Part shown: one piece after another, positions 24,601-35,255 of the stretch
Layout: each line of letters opens with the position of its first letter
Numbering within the stretch: position 1 is the stretch's first letter
Notes under the pieces: model-generated
Database searches by the model: none
Told to the model about the DNA's origin: nothing
The model's input: only the letters and a program-made list of their open reading frames with translations
From: Asterias amurensis
Lineage: Eukaryota; Echinodermata; Asteroidea; Forcipulatida; Asteriidae
DNA length: 64,000 bases
NCBI RefSeq assembly: GCF_032118995.1
Contig: NC_092667.1
Span: 1,356,931-1,420,930, forward strand
Direction of reading: 5' to 3'
Translations under genes and position numbers: made by a program

Positions 24601-25933
24601 AATAATACATACTTACAAAACATTTGTAATGGCGTACTGTGGCTGAGTGGACAAGTGCACCCAGCCTCGCTACCATGGGCAGCGCGCTGTATCGATGCCT
24701 CTCGTCACTAACCCCTGGTAGTGATGTACTGGGAAACAACGCTGATTGGGTCAGGAAATTGGTTATGCATTAGTTGTCAAGTGCGTGAGCGTGCACGCCC
24801 GCGTTTTTTATGACACAAACACGTTTTTTAAAAACAAAAACAAAAACATTCTTTAAGACGAAAGACATGCGTGCGCGTATAGAAAATATTGAATAATGAG
24901 TATGTACGTTCATTAATGGCTCATTTAAATGTGCTAGCATATTATATAGCACATTTAAATTGGCCAATTCCAGGGGGTTATGATGGAGCAAGGCATGCTG
25001 GGAAAAAAATGGCGCGGAGAGATCGATCACCCCTGGGAACGAGGTTGAAGTGCACCGTGCTGAAGCTCCTGGGCCCAACTTCATGGCTCTGCTTACCGTA
25101 AACACAGAATCGCCGCTTACGGAAGCAGGGAATTCTGTGCGTACGGCAAGCGTATTTCACGGGTTAGCGGCAAACTTTGGCTTCTGCACGTGCGTACTCC
25201 ACGTTGCTAGAAATTCCACGCTTACAAGTCTGTCTTATTGCATTGGTTAAATTTATATTAACTCATGGTCATTGCTTTGCATCTATTACATTTTTACTTC
25301 ATCTGTGCTTGAATGCTGTGCATGAATGCTGTGCAGCAAATAAAATTCACTGTAAGAAACTGAGTGTGTATGTTTTGTAGTCTAGTCTGAAATGTTCATG
25401 TACCCCCATTGAATAGTGTTATTCCTAATATCAGTATCATGTTTACCAGTATGTATGTTTTGTAGTCTTTATTATTTGTGACCGGCTCTGCAAAAATGGG
25501 TATTAAGGGACAAAATAAGTAAATTGAGTTACATACACAGCTGAATTGGTGTTATTATAAGCATTATTTTGGTGTAGGTTTGAACCCTGTGGGATTTTGC
25601 ATTCTGGAGATATACAGATATTTGCATATTCGTATTTTACAATTTTAATGAAAGTGCCTTCGGAGATACAGCTCCTTAAACCTAGCAAAATTTAAGGGAA
25701 ATTACCTAAAATTGATACAAAAACCTTTGTTTGTTCAACTAATAAAAAATAAAAATGATATTTCTGTGAATAAAATACGGAAGTATTTATGCAATAGAAG
25801 CCAATAAACCAAGAAAGACAAAATCATGTTTTGAAAATATTTTCAGGATCTCAACATTGAACGCCTCTTTAAATGTAATTAGCATATCGTCCCTTAATAC
25901 CCTTTTTTGCAGAGCAGGTCACATTTGTATTAC

Positions 25934-26004
<71 letters not shown>

Positions 26005-29000
26005 GGTGTTCGGCCACCAGCCGAACAACTATTGTTATTGTTCTGGTTTTTTTTTTGGTTTTTTTCTGCGTGTTCTTCTCCTCGAACGTTCTCGCGCGAT
26101 TTTCGCAAAAACTAAAGCTTGTATGAACCTGAAACTTACCATATATATTGATCTTAATGAGTAGACGAAACAGCAACATTTTTGGAATGATGACGTCATT
26201 GATGACGTCATTACGTTCAAAAAAACGCTAAAAATTGGAGAGTTCATATCTTGAGAACTACAAATGCCACACACAAGATATTTGGTGCATATAAAAGGTC
26301 TTGTAATTAGCTAAAAAAGTCGTGCACAACGTGACCTCATGTGACTTTTACTTCCGGTTGAAACCGGAAGTTCAAAATTTCAAAAGTTCATATCTCAAGA
26401 ACTATATATCATATTTGCAAAATTTGAATATCAGTTTGAAGATCAGTTATCCTGCTCAAACTTTTGCACAAACATAATGCCAGTTGAATTTTGCCTTCTG
26501 GTCGTAAAAGCGCGCGTTTGTGTTGACCTCCATTCATTACGCGTAGAAACCAGATAGTATCGCCATTCATGTATGTGAATGCTACTATTGTATTGTGGGT
26601 GTGTGGGTGTGTGTGCGTGTAGTTCATGTAGGCCTACATTGTATCCATGCTCTACGACAAAACAGCACTGCGTGGCTGTGGGCATTACGGGTTGTGTATA
26701 CACATGCAGACTCCGTTGAAGGCGCGCGTAATTCAAATTCCACTACGCTGGGATTCGCCTCATCTTTCTTCGTGCGATTTTGAACAAAATGTTAAACTAC
26801 TATGAACTTGAAACTTATCATAAACATGAACCTTCATGAGTAGATGAACCCGCAACTTTTTTGGAATGATGACGTCATTGATGACGTCATTATGCTCAGA
26901 AACACGTTAAACACTAGAAAATTCATATCTTGAGAACCTCAAATGCTACATACAAGATTCTTTCACTACATGAAACCTCTTGTAATGTTCTACAAATGTC
27001 GACACAACGTGACCTCATTTGACCATTCACCCGAACACACTGAGTTTGTACACAAACTCTCAATTTCTAGGTTTTTTTTTTTTTTCTGCGTGTTCTTCTC
27101 CTCGAACGTTCTTGCGCGATTTTCGCAAAAACTAAAGCTTGTATGAACCTGAAACTTACCATATATATTGATCTTAATGAGTAGACGAAACAGCAACATT
27201 TTTGGAATGATGACGTCATTGATGACGTCATTACGTTAAAAAAACGCTAAAAATTGGAGAGTTCATATCTCGAGAACTACAAATGCCACACACAAGATAT
27301 TTGGTGCATATAAAAGGTCTTGTAATTAGCTAAAAAAGTCGTGCACAACGTGACCTCATGTGACTTTTACTTCCGGTTGAAACCGGAAGTTCAAAATTTC
27401 AAAAGTTCATATCTCAAGAACTATATATCATATTCGCAAAATTTGAATATCAGTTTGAAGATCAGTTATCCTGCTCAAACTTTTGCACAAACATAATGCC
27501 AGTTGAATTTTGCCTTCTGGTCGTAAAAGCGCGCGTTTGTGTTGACCTCCATTCATTACGCGTAGAAACCAGATAGTATCGCCATTCATGTATGTGAATG
27601 CTACTATTGTATTGTGGGTGTGTGGGTGTGTGTGCGTGTAGTTCATGTAGGCCTACATTGTATCCATGCTCTACGACAAAACAGCACTGCGTGGCTGTGG
27701 GCATTACGGGTTGTGTATACACATGCAGACTCCGTTGAAGGCGCGCGTAATTCAAATTCCACTACGCTGGGATTCGCCTCATCTTTCTTCGTGCGATTTT
27801 GAACAAAATGTTAAACTACTATGAACTTGGAACTTATCATAAACATGAACCTTCATGAGTAGATGAACCCGCAACTTTTTTGTAATGATGACGTCATTGA
27901 TGACGTCATTACGTTAAATAAACGGTAAATAATTGAAAAATTCATATCTTGAGAACCACAAACGCTACGTACAAGATTCTTTCACTACATGTAACCTCTT
28001 GTAATGTTCTACAAATGTTGTACACAACGTGACCTCATTTGACCATTCACCCGAACACCCTGAGTTTGTACACAAACTCTCAATTTCTAGTTATTATTAT
28101 TATTAGTCAAGTCAGCTTGTTCATGTACATTCCAAATTGAACACTGCTATTCCTATTTTCAGTAAGCATGTTTACCATTATGTATTTTTTGTGGTAAATT
28201 TGGCTTGTGTGTTTACATTCCCTTTGAATAGTGTTGACCCTAAGTTTAGTAGTAAGCATGTTTAGTATGCATGCTTTGTATCTTAGTCAGCTTGTTCGTA
28301 AGCATTAATTACTAGTACGCATATTATTGTTGTGGCGTAGCTCTTGGATTTGTAATTTGCATTAGTTTGATTAGGATTATAGTTATGATTTGAATTAGTT
28401 TTTGTGGTGGTTATAGTCAATGTATCTGTTGATTTTATAAGATGATAACAGTAACAATCTGTAATATTAATATTGATATACTATTGTTGTGTTCTAGGCA
28501 CCTGCTTTGAAGGTTGCAAACAACCAGAAAATGTTATTCCGTCCCGTTGCCAACAACGAACCTCTGTCCAATTACGATCTGACCGTAAAATCAATGAACC
28601 AGCGAGATTCACCAAGGTAAAATTATGAGGAGTATAATAGTTTGTTAAACTGGGTACCTGGGCCCAATTTCATAGAGCTGCTAAGCACACAAATTTGCTA
28701 AGCATGAAATTTTCTTCCTATGATAAAAACAGGATTACCAACCAAATTTCCATGTGACACTCGGGATAAGCAAGCAACAGCTGAATACGAGTAACAAGCA
28801 ATATGCAACGAATACAAATTTGGTTGGTAATCCTGTTTTTATCAAAGAAGAAATTTCATGCTAAGCAAATTTGTGTGCTTAGCAGCTCTATGAAATTGGA
28901 CCCTGCCAAAATACCATAAAGTTCACATTGCTTTATGAAATTGGGCCCATACCTAAATAGAGCTACTGGAGGCGTTGACTGCCTGTTAAAAAGTCATTAC

Positions 29001-31943
29001 ATCACATTTTTGTGTATCTGCTAAAAGCCAACATGTTTGCTGCTTCCTCCAGAGCTGGCACACGAGTATATGTTTGTGTAATAGTTTATCAACAACAAAA
29101 GTTTCAAAGGATTCGAACTGCCGGCTAGCTACTGTGCAACCTCGACAGTCTAGTTGGTAAGACACTGCTCTAGAATTGCAAGGGTCAAGGGTTCAAATCC
29201 TACCCGAGTAATATGCCTGTGATATTTTTCACAGGACTCGGGGAAAGTACTGAGTATACAGTGCTTTCACACATCGGTGTAAGGGTAAAACCAAAAAATT
29301 TATATTCTTTATCCCGATGCAAATTTAACATCTATTAAGAAACTTATAAACTTGAATTTTGAGTATATTTCTGAAATTTTGCAATCATATCAAATGAAAT
29401 TCCATCACTTTTGGTATAAATTGGTTGCATGAGCATTTGTAAGTTTCTTTTAGATGAAGCTGTCAAAATGTCATAAACAAACAGTGCATAATTTTTGCGT
29501 CACGCAGATTCTTAAAAACCTTAAAGACATGCAGAAACAATGTTTCATTTGTACATGTAACTGCGACTATATGTATAATATAATGCTGTTTGAAGGTTCC
29601 CGTCTATTTTCGTGATTCATGAATTCATCTCTTCCACATTTTGATAATGTAATTAAACTATGACCGATTTCAATGTATTTATTCTGTTAATATCCAAAAG
29701 TTCCGAGCCAGTGAAAAGACGTAAGAAGCCATCCGGTATGAAACGCCGTAGTGCATCACACAGCCCTAGCCGCAAGGGTCGTCGCACTGGAAGGGGGAGG
29801 GGTAGTGAGACAGATAGCGAGAAGGATAAGAAGCAAAGTAACCGACGTAAGAGGGGATCAATCGATGGACGGACTACAAGGTCTGAGCCCGTTACAGGTG
29901 AGGCAAAAAAAAGGAACACCTCCATTTGGTCTTTAGGGTGCGTTCACCAGACTCGGATGCGTGTATGACACCACACATAGAAATAAAGTATGCAAATGAA
30001 GAGAGGAGAATATCAAATTGTACTACTATGTATAATAATTCTAATAATAATAATATCAAAATCTTATATAGCACATGTTTCTACCAAAGAAGGTTGGCAA
30101 GGCTCTTAGTATATGCATTATACAGAAAGCCTGGTTATCTGAGACCTATGTAGCACCTTATAAGGGTTAACAAGGTGCTATGGCACACACAGCAGCCACA
30201 GCCAGGAACACCGGGGCGAACCGCTTCTCTTTTCGATAAGTGCACTGGGTTCTTTTACATGCCTTACACAACACATGGGACCAACGGCTTTACGTCCCAT
30301 CCGAAGGACGAAGCAATGATTAAGTGTCTTGCTTAAGGACACAAGTGTCCTACTAGGAAAGATGACTATTATGAAGCACTTAATAAATGAACACTATAAT
30401 TTTTAACCATCACACCAATACTTTGTATTTGATTTCCCATTTTCTTATTTTGTTAAGAGGGTTTGGTTTTGTTTCACTGTTAGCTATTATATAAATCACA
30501 GTGTTATATTTTTGATTATTGTGTCTATCAGGTGACAATGTTCCTGATTACAATGTGGGTTCTCAGAACGGACATGAACAAATCACACTACGAAGGTGAG
30601 TCTTATTGTTTAGACTTTGTCTTAGCAATAGGGAGGTTTATTAATTTTTTTTTTTGGTTTTTACCCATACACCGATGTGTGTTAGCACTGTATACTCAGT
30701 ACTTTCCCGAGTCCTGTGAAAAAATATCACAGGCATGTTACTCGGGTGGGATTCGAACCCACGACCCTTGCAATTCTAGAGCAGTGTCTTACCAACTATA
30801 AATATAGTGTTATAAATAGGGAGGTTTAGCTGCACGTTACGCGAGCAAAAACAGGAACGTGAACGACAGAAAATGTTGTTGTAAAAATCTCATGTTTTAA
30901 GCATACGTAAAGTTACCACTTTTCACGTCAGGTATGTGCGTAAAGATGTCATACGTGAGTATACAATAAGCCCAAAGTGGTGATGTCACCTAGAAACAAC
31001 ACATTTTTTGACGTTCACATTCACGTTTTTGCCCGTGTAATGTGCAGCTAAACCTCCCTTATACATCCATAGAGGGAAACGTTACAAGCTGGCAACTTTT
31101 TATTGTGTTCATAAACTTTTCACATAATTTCTTAATATATGCTGAAGATTTTCTTTGTAAGCTAACTGCTGTATAATGAAAAGAAAATTGCATGCGTTTT
31201 CACATAAACTAAATGAATTCAATAATTTAGTTGAAGTTTTCCTGAAGTCTCTTGATAAGCGTTCAGAGAAACACGGTACCAGTCGAGGTGCCATGCAATG
31301 TTAAATATTAACTGGTTTCTGAAATAGTTTTAGTATTATCATTATCAATTTATTATTAGTTATGTTTTTAATTATTTGTTAAAGAATGATCAGGTCGTAT
31401 GTAATTCAATGACATTTTATTGGAAAGTTTTGTTTGTTTGAAATGCTTTTACTTTTCTTTTCCAGACGTAGTTCAGATGGGGTCACACCTGATCTTTCCC
31501 ATCAGAGATCCAAGCGTGCTGGGCGGTTTACAAAATCACATTCATTTGGCGGTGAGGTAAGTAACTGTTTTAGCTCTTCTATACTTATTATGAAGACATT
31601 TGAAAGATTTGCGGATGAATACCAAAAGTGCAGTTGTTTTAATCTTTCAGATGAAAACAGCAAAATAGTAAAGAACTGGTACTGGTAGCAATAGGAGACT
31701 TTTGAGACGGCGGGAGTAGACATAATGGTCTTTTTTTGCGGCTCTGAGCATGTGCGCGCATGCTCAGTATTGTTATTTTGAAAATAATTTTTTTGAATTT
31801 TGGAGAACCAAAATGTAAAAAATCGAACATAAACATTTTGTTTGTTGCAGAATTCAGAATCCAGTGTGTCGTGTCAAGTGGTCGACTTGAACAACGTGAA
31901 CAATACCTGGAAACCAAAGAAAGAAGTGACATTCTGGATGTGA
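12679..31943 (+). CDS. AGBL5: AGBL5, cytosolic carboxypeptidase 5 (tubulin deglutamylase), complete
   Basis: M14D zinc carboxypeptidase; family members remove glutamates from tubulin side chains, including the branch-point glutamate. Fifteen exons: 12679-12878, 14054-14225, 14715-14878, 16156-16333, 17174-18243, 19394-19529, 20734-20918, 21646-21818, 22510-22988, 24463-24588, 28498-28616, 29701-29897, 30532-30595, 31466-31556, 31851-31943. Phases agree at every junction, giving 1148 residues. The N-terminal domain starts [20 protein letters not shown] and contains DYEFNVWTK and FENGNRSWFHF. Zinc ligands are H247 and E250 (VHPGE) and the DLHGH histidine (about 517); substrate motifs are [14 protein letters not shown]; the catalytic glutamate is in YTLECNYN (about 599). 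A Ser/Asp-rich insert of about 165 residues splits the catalytic domain. HLGPVRETK follows, then a basic, serine-rich tail. An in-frame acceptor (TTCCATCCACAG, ending 12612) suggests a spliced 5' UTR. Confidence 0.96.
12989..13746. mobile_element. TTAA-D MITE interrupted by an hAT-like MITE
   Basis: TTAA-flanked element related to family A (AGGGAAGGTACACGTTTGG...CGTGTACAGTGTCT) with internal AAGACTTC...GAAGTCTT. The hAT-like element 13004-13377 sits inside its left arm. In AGBL5 intron 1. Confidence 0.8.
13004..13377 (-). mobile_element. hAT-like MITE copy 2, 8-bp target duplication
   Basis: Opposite orientation to 2383-2761. Ends TAAGCTTGGGCGATATC / GATATCGCCCAAGCTTA; flanked by a perfect GAAGGTAC duplication (12996-13003 and 13378-13385). 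Confidence 0.88.
14255..14400 (-). mobile_element. SINE S3 fragment
   Basis: GAGATTCGAACCAATGACTTC and TTGAACAAAGAATTGACTA match the longer tRNA-like element at 35578. Confidence 0.5.
14933..15068. mobile_element. Small foldback repeat
   Basis: GGTGGATTTCATAAAGAGTT / AACTCTTTGTGAAAATCGACC inverted ends. Related ends at 23108-23256. Confidence 0.55.
15183..15800 (+). repeat. 58-bp higher-order minisatellite
   Basis: About 30 copies of a 19-20-bp monomer (ACAAGCGACCATACTAT). In 15210-15500 they repeat as a regular 58-bp trimer of distinct monomers (TATTACAAG, TTTGACAAG, TATTACAGG forms); from about 15530 the order decays. In AGBL5 intron 3. Confidence 0.9.
15850..15950 (+). mobile_element. 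tRNA-like SINE head
   Basis: GGTCAAGTGGTTAGGCTGC (A-box-like) and GGGTTTGAGTCCC (B-box-like) about 35 nt apart. A clover-leaf acceptor stem does not close, so this is a SINE remnant. Confidence 0.5.
16385..16611 (+). mobile_element. TTAA-D MITE, truncated
   Basis: Begins TTAAAGGCACTGGACACTTT and runs to the central TCAGGTCTGAAGTCTTTTAT, then is lost. In AGBL5 intron 4. Confidence 0.75.
16966..17132. mobile_element. AGGGAGGTTT foldback MITE copy 1
   Basis: Ends AGGGAGGTTTTGCATGCG / CTGCGAAACCTCCCT. It stops 41 bp before AGBL5 exon 5, so it lies in the branch-point area. Copy 2 at 30818-31059. Confidence 0.65.
18256..18420 (+). repeat. CAGGCCTG-type interspersed repeat
   Basis: CAGGCCTGATACTTC at the left and AAGCATACAGTCCTGAG at the right are inverted. 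Starts 12 bp after the AGBL5 exon 5 donor. Confidence 0.65.
18764..19147 (-). mobile_element. TTAA-A MITE copy 4
   Basis: Full-length family A, reverse orientation, both TTAA ends intact. AGBL5 intron 5. Confidence 0.9.
19545..19785. mobile_element. GGGCCCAATTTCATAG palindromic MITE copy 2
   Basis: Same family as 5463-5706. Begins 15 bp after the AGBL5 exon 6 donor and abuts the TTAA-D element that follows. Confidence 0.8.
19788..20170 (+). mobile_element. TTAA-D MITE, full length
   Basis: TTAAAGGCACCGAACACC...GTGTCCAGTGCCTTTAA with internal CTTCAAGTCTGAAG. TTAA on both sides. Confidence 0.85.
20180..20455 (+). mobile_element. tRNA-derived SINE, family S2
   Basis: Starts with a tRNA-Leu-like head (GCCAAGCGGATAAGAGCACC and GGGTTCGAGTCCCGG), then GTTGGTCCCGTGTGTTGTG and GGTTTGATTGGCTGCATATT. 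Copies at 30160 and 59945 are reverse. AGBL5 intron 6. Confidence 0.75.
21180..21352. mobile_element. Small palindromic element
   Basis: CGGCCCGGTCCCACTGCAACG / CGCTGCAGTGTGACTCGGCC ends with GATAACGAGAACGATAACG / CGTTATCGTTTTCGTAATCG arms. AGBL5 intron 7. Confidence 0.55.
21885..22425 (+). repeat. 45-bp degenerate tandem repeat
   Basis: About 12 units of GGTTTTGTGGCTGAACAGAC plus TCAAATCCTTCAAAATCCTT. Because 45 is a multiple of three, one frame stays open for 86 codons; not coding (introns on both sides are well defined). AGBL5 intron 8. Confidence 0.8.
23108..23256. mobile_element. Foldback repeat, GATTTCACAAAG type
   Basis: GGGCCGATTTCACAAAGAG / CTTTGTGAAATCGAGCCC are inverted ends with GATCGCAACTGC arm. 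AGBL5 intron 9. Confidence 0.6.
24034..24394 (-). mobile_element. TTAA-A MITE copy 5
   Basis: Reverse, somewhat diverged, TTAA ends intact. Ends 68 bp before AGBL5 exon 10. Confidence 0.85.
24662..25047 (+). mobile_element. Mutator-like MITE with 9-bp duplication, copy 1
   Basis: Ends CAGCCTCGCTACCATGGG / CCCTGGGAACGAGGTTG; flanked by perfect 9-bp AAGTGCACC (24653-24661 and 25048-25056). Interior has ATTTAAATGTGCTAGCATAT palindrome. Lies 73 bp after AGBL5 exon 10. 9-bp duplications are typical of Mutator-like elements; assignment is inference. Confidence 0.8.
25928..26004 (+). repeat. (ATT)n microsatellite
   Basis: About 25 near-perfect ATT triplets, directly before the GTGTTCGGC hairpin of the 26.0-28.1 kb repeat. 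Confidence 0.9.
26005..28106 (+). repeat. 1.02-kb tandem duplication with GTTCGGC hairpin
   Basis: Two near-identical copies (about 26046-27070 and 27071-28090, offset 1019-1020 bp). Each consists of two diverged half-units, both with ACxTGAAACTTA, ATGACGTCATTGATGACGTC and TTCATATCTTGAGAAC. The left edge is a TGTTCGGC-CACCA-GCCGAACA stem-loop after (ATT)n; the right edge has CCCGAACACCCTGAG and ends at a short (TTA)n. Non-coding. In AGBL5 intron 10. Confidence 0.85.
28660..28904. mobile_element. GGGCCCAATTTCATAG palindromic MITE copy 3
   Basis: Starts 43 bp after AGBL5 exon 11; arms well kept. Confidence 0.8.
29135..29290 (+). mobile_element. tRNA-derived SINE, family S1
   Basis: GCAACCTCGACAGTCTAGTTGG, GGGTTCAAATCCTACCCGAG and CACATCGGTGTAAGGG on the plus strand. 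Confidence 0.7.
30160..30350 (-). mobile_element. SINE S2, tRNA head missing
   Basis: CAGGAACACCGGGGCGAACC, ACACAACACATGGGACCAAC and TCCCATCCGAAGGACGAAGC, the reverse of the body at 20300-20455. AGBL5 intron 12. Confidence 0.65.
30650..30802 (-). mobile_element. tRNA-derived SINE, family S1, truncated
   Basis: Matches 6225-6400 but stops inside the A-box region. Begins about 55 bp after AGBL5 exon 13. Confidence 0.7.
30818..31059. mobile_element. AGGGAGGTTT foldback MITE copy 2
   Basis: AGGGAGGTTTAGCTGCACGTTA / TGCAGCTAAACCTCCCT inverted ends. AGBL5 intron 13. Confidence 0.7.
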
Positions 31944-31944
31944 T

Positions 31945-32300
31945 GATCCTATTTGAGATGAATCAGGAATGTACCAGATCATACTGGTTTGTACGGATTC
32001 CTAGATGATTGTAGTTACTACTGGGAAGATCATTCGGGATAAATCTGGATTGAATGCTGGTTTGTACTGGTTCTTGGATGGTCATTCAGGATGAATCTGG
32101 ATTCAACTGGATCATACTGGTTTGTGCCAGTTCTTGGTTGATTGTATACTGGGAAGGTCATTAGAGGTGAATCTGGTTTGTAGCGGATAATGCTGGTTTG
32201 TACTGGTTCTTATAGATGAGTGTTATTACTATGAAGGTCATTTGATATGAATCTGGATTGTACTGGATCATACTGGTTTGTACCGGTTATTAGATGCTGT
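31945..32300 (+). repeat. Degenerate tandem repeat in AGBL5 3' UTR
   Basis: Four imperfect units of roughly 90 bp, each with CTGGATCATACTGGTTTGTAC, a GGTTCTTGGATG segment and GAAGGTCATTxGGATGAATC. It begins right after the stop codon. Confidence 0.65.
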
Positions 32301-32591
32301 TACATGTTGCCAATTATTAAATTACCAAAATGCAGATTGAGTTTTACTTAAAAAATACATTCAGAGATGAAGTTCCTCATTTCTACTTGTAAAATGATTA
32401 TAATATTATTTCTGAATCATAAATGGTCCAGTTTTATGGAGTCTCCCTAATTATTTATATAAAATTGTGATTTACAAAACTTCAGCATGTAGAAAATAAG
32501 TGATGTGTTCAAGTGGATATTGTATTCAAAATGTAGAAAAAGTGTTGTGACTCTTGTGTGAAAGGTGTCTTACATATTGAAAACAAAGACT

Positions 32592-32951
32592 TTAAAGACA
32601 CTGGACACCATTGGTAATTATCAAATACCAGTCTTTTCACTTGGTGTATCTCAACATATGCACAAAATAACAAACCTGTGAAAATTTGAACTCAATTAGT
32701 CGTCGAAGTTGCGAGATAATAATGGAAGAGAAAACACCCTTGTCACAAGAAGTTGTGTGCTTTCAGATTTTTGATTTCGGGACCTCAAAATCTAATTCTG
32801 AGGTCTCAAAATCAAATTCGTGGAAAACTGTGTTACTTCAGAGGGAGCTGTTTCTCATATATTATCAACACCTCTTCATTGCTTGTTACCAAGTAAGTTT
32901 TTATGCTAACAATTATTTTGAGTAATTACCAATAGTGTCCAGTTCCTTTAA
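32592..32951 (+). mobile_element. TTAA-A MITE copy 6
   Basis: TTAA ends present; ends AGACACTGGACACC / GTGTCCAGTTCCT. Small internal deletions. Confidence 0.85.
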
Positions 32952-33319
32952 CAAAATAGAGGTAGGATGTCTTCGCTTTGCCTTTATATTGTACACCAAA
33001 GTAGAGGTGTCGCTAAAAAAAGTACTTGTTTTATCTAATTGACAAGCGTGTGTGTGGTTGTGTACTTGAAGTGACATTCAAACCGAGGACTAACAACAAA
33101 GGGGGGACAATCAGTCCACAATTAGTATCAAAAAGGAAAACAATGGGTATTGTTTTAAATGCCAAAACTTGCTTCTGCTAATAAATGTTTTGCATCCGGC
33201 AGTGTTTCGTAAAGTTTATTAGTCACTTCAGCTGTAAACAATTTAGAAGAAAACTTTTGTAAATAATTATTGTCCTTCTGTTGTGCTTGATTGTTACGTA
33301 TTCAGATGTGTCATTGTTG

Positions 33320-33710
33320 TTAAAGGAACACGTTGCCTTGGATCGGTCGAGTTGGTCTTTGAAATGCATTCTGTAACGGTTTGTTATAAAATGCATATGT
33401 TTAGAAAGATATTTTAAAAGTAGAATACAAAGATCCACACACATTTGCCTCGAAATTGCGTGGTTTTCCTTTTACTTTGCGAACTAACACGGTCGACCAT
33501 TTATGGGAGTCAAAAATTTGACTTCCATAAATGGCCGACCGTGTTAGTCGACGAGGTAAAAGGAGAACCATGCAATTTCGAGTGATACTTGTGTGGATCA
33601 TTATATTCTACTTTTAAAATATCTTTCTAATCATATGCATTTGATAATAAGCGTTTAAAAACGCTTTTCAAAGACCAACTTGACCAATCCAAGGCAACGT
33701 GTTCCTTTAA
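33320..33710. mobile_element. TTAA-B palindromic MITE copy 3
   Basis: TTAAAGGAACACGTTGCC...GGCAACGTGTTCCTTTAA; centre GGGAGTCAAAAATTTGACTTCC. Nearly complete palindrome. Confidence 0.9.
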
Positions 33711-34010
33711 TGTCTCAGAGTAACGTTTGACTGACATGTATTGCTATTCATTTTGTCTGAAATACCCTTGTAGATATTTAGACCAGGGTTTTATGATAAG
33801 TACTTTCTACCAACCAAAGCCTAAGTTATTTGTAAATATTTGTGAAGATTTTAGAAGTGTACCGTCCGTGGAAATATAATAATCTTTTGTGGATTCTGTT
33901 TGTTGATCTTATTCTTATGCTCTAGGTGCTGTAAAGTAAAGTTTTTGAATTTTAACGAAAATGTGTCCAACTTTTAAAGTATATTTTACCAGTACTACGT
34001 GTAGAAGACC

Positions 34011-34261
34011 TGGGCCCAATTTCATGGCGCTGCTTACTGCCGAATTCTGCGCTTACGATCACAATTCTCCACTTGCGCGGCAAGCTCTAAATTTCTGTGT
34101 AGCTGTGTAAGCATAGAGTGCCTAGTTACGTGGAGGACGCACGCGCACATGCCAACATTCCTTACTAACCTGTGAAATACGCTTGGCGTAAGCGCAGAAT
34201 TCCCTGTTTCCGTAAGCTCTGATTCTTTGCTTACGATAAGCAGAGCCATGAAATTGGGCCT
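34011..34261. mobile_element. Palindromic MITE, GGGCCCAATTTCATGG type
   Basis: GGGCCCAATTTCATGGCGCTGC / GCAGAGCCATGAAATTGGGCC ends but an interior unlike the 5463 family (GCTTACG-rich). A decayed relative starts at 25068. Confidence 0.7.
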
Positions 34262-34813
34262 AAGTTGATTTCCAACCAAAGACAATCTGAATATTCCAAT
34301 TCAAAGCCAGCTCTTATCCCAACGTGTACATATGATTTTTACTTTCAAAGGTTGTGTTTTTTAAGCATTCGGTTTTCAATGCAGATAATTCTGTTTTATT
34401 GTAGTGTTTTTAACGATTTTGTAACAGATGTAAGTTTGATGTTTTATTAGTCCTTAATTGCGGGACATTAGATTTCAATGTATTCACTGTCTCACAAAGA
34501 ATGTTTTGGGCTAAGTTGGCCACCCAGGACAAGACAGGTCTTGAATTTAGGTTGGGGGGGGGGGGAATCCACAAGACTACAGTAGCTTAGGATCTTTACT
34601 GGACCGGGAATTTATTTACAATACCAGAATCAACATGAAAATAGACTAGAAACAAAATGAGAGCATGGTTTTATCATCTAACCCATTTCATTTGAACAAA
34701 ACACTAAGAGAAGATCTATTTCTTCTGTTTTATGGGTGACACTTGGATGAATTGAAATAAGTTTGTGAGACCCAAACTCAACATTTGAACACCATTCTTT
34801 TTAGACTTTAAAC

Positions 34814-34981
34814 ATTGAAATTGCGTGGTTTTCCTTATACTTTACAAACTAACATGGTCGGCCATTTTATGGAGTAAAAAACTTGACTCCACAAAATGGC
34901 GCGCCGTGTTAGTTCACGAATGAACAGTTTCAAACGCGTTATGGACCAACTGGACCGATCCAAGGCAATGTGTCCCTTTAA
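34814..34981. mobile_element. TTAA-B MITE remnant
   Basis: Only the central palindrome (TGGAGTAAAAAACTTGACTCCA) and a shortened right arm to TTAA remain. Confidence 0.7.
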
Positions 34982-35001
34982 TAACCAACTGTGTCTACAG
35001 T

Positions 35002-35255
35002 CAAAGATTATAGAGCGCCGCAAGGCGCAAGATGCGGAACTGGAGCTGTATCTATTGTTGGAACGTGAAATATGCATGGGCGCCATTTCAGCAAGTGAAT
35101 GTTTTGTTTCCCATTGATAGGAATGGTCATTGACTGCACTGAACTGCACTGATCTATTGTATCAAAAGAGTTACTTGCCGAAATGGCATTCAGTGGGATT
35201 TCACATTGTAGCCCGAGTTCCGCATCTTGCGCCTTGCGGCGCTCTATAATCTTTG
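35002..35255. mobile_element. Palindromic MITE, AGAGCGCCGCAAGGCGC type
   Basis: CAAAGATTATAGAGCGCCGC / GCGGCGCTCTATAATCTTTG with further AGGCGCAAGATGCGGAACT arms. A decayed copy lies at 35885-36100. Confidence 0.75.

Noticed and set aside
25869-26179. Poly-Asn and poly-Ile open frames
   Set aside because: Translation of an ATT microsatellite.
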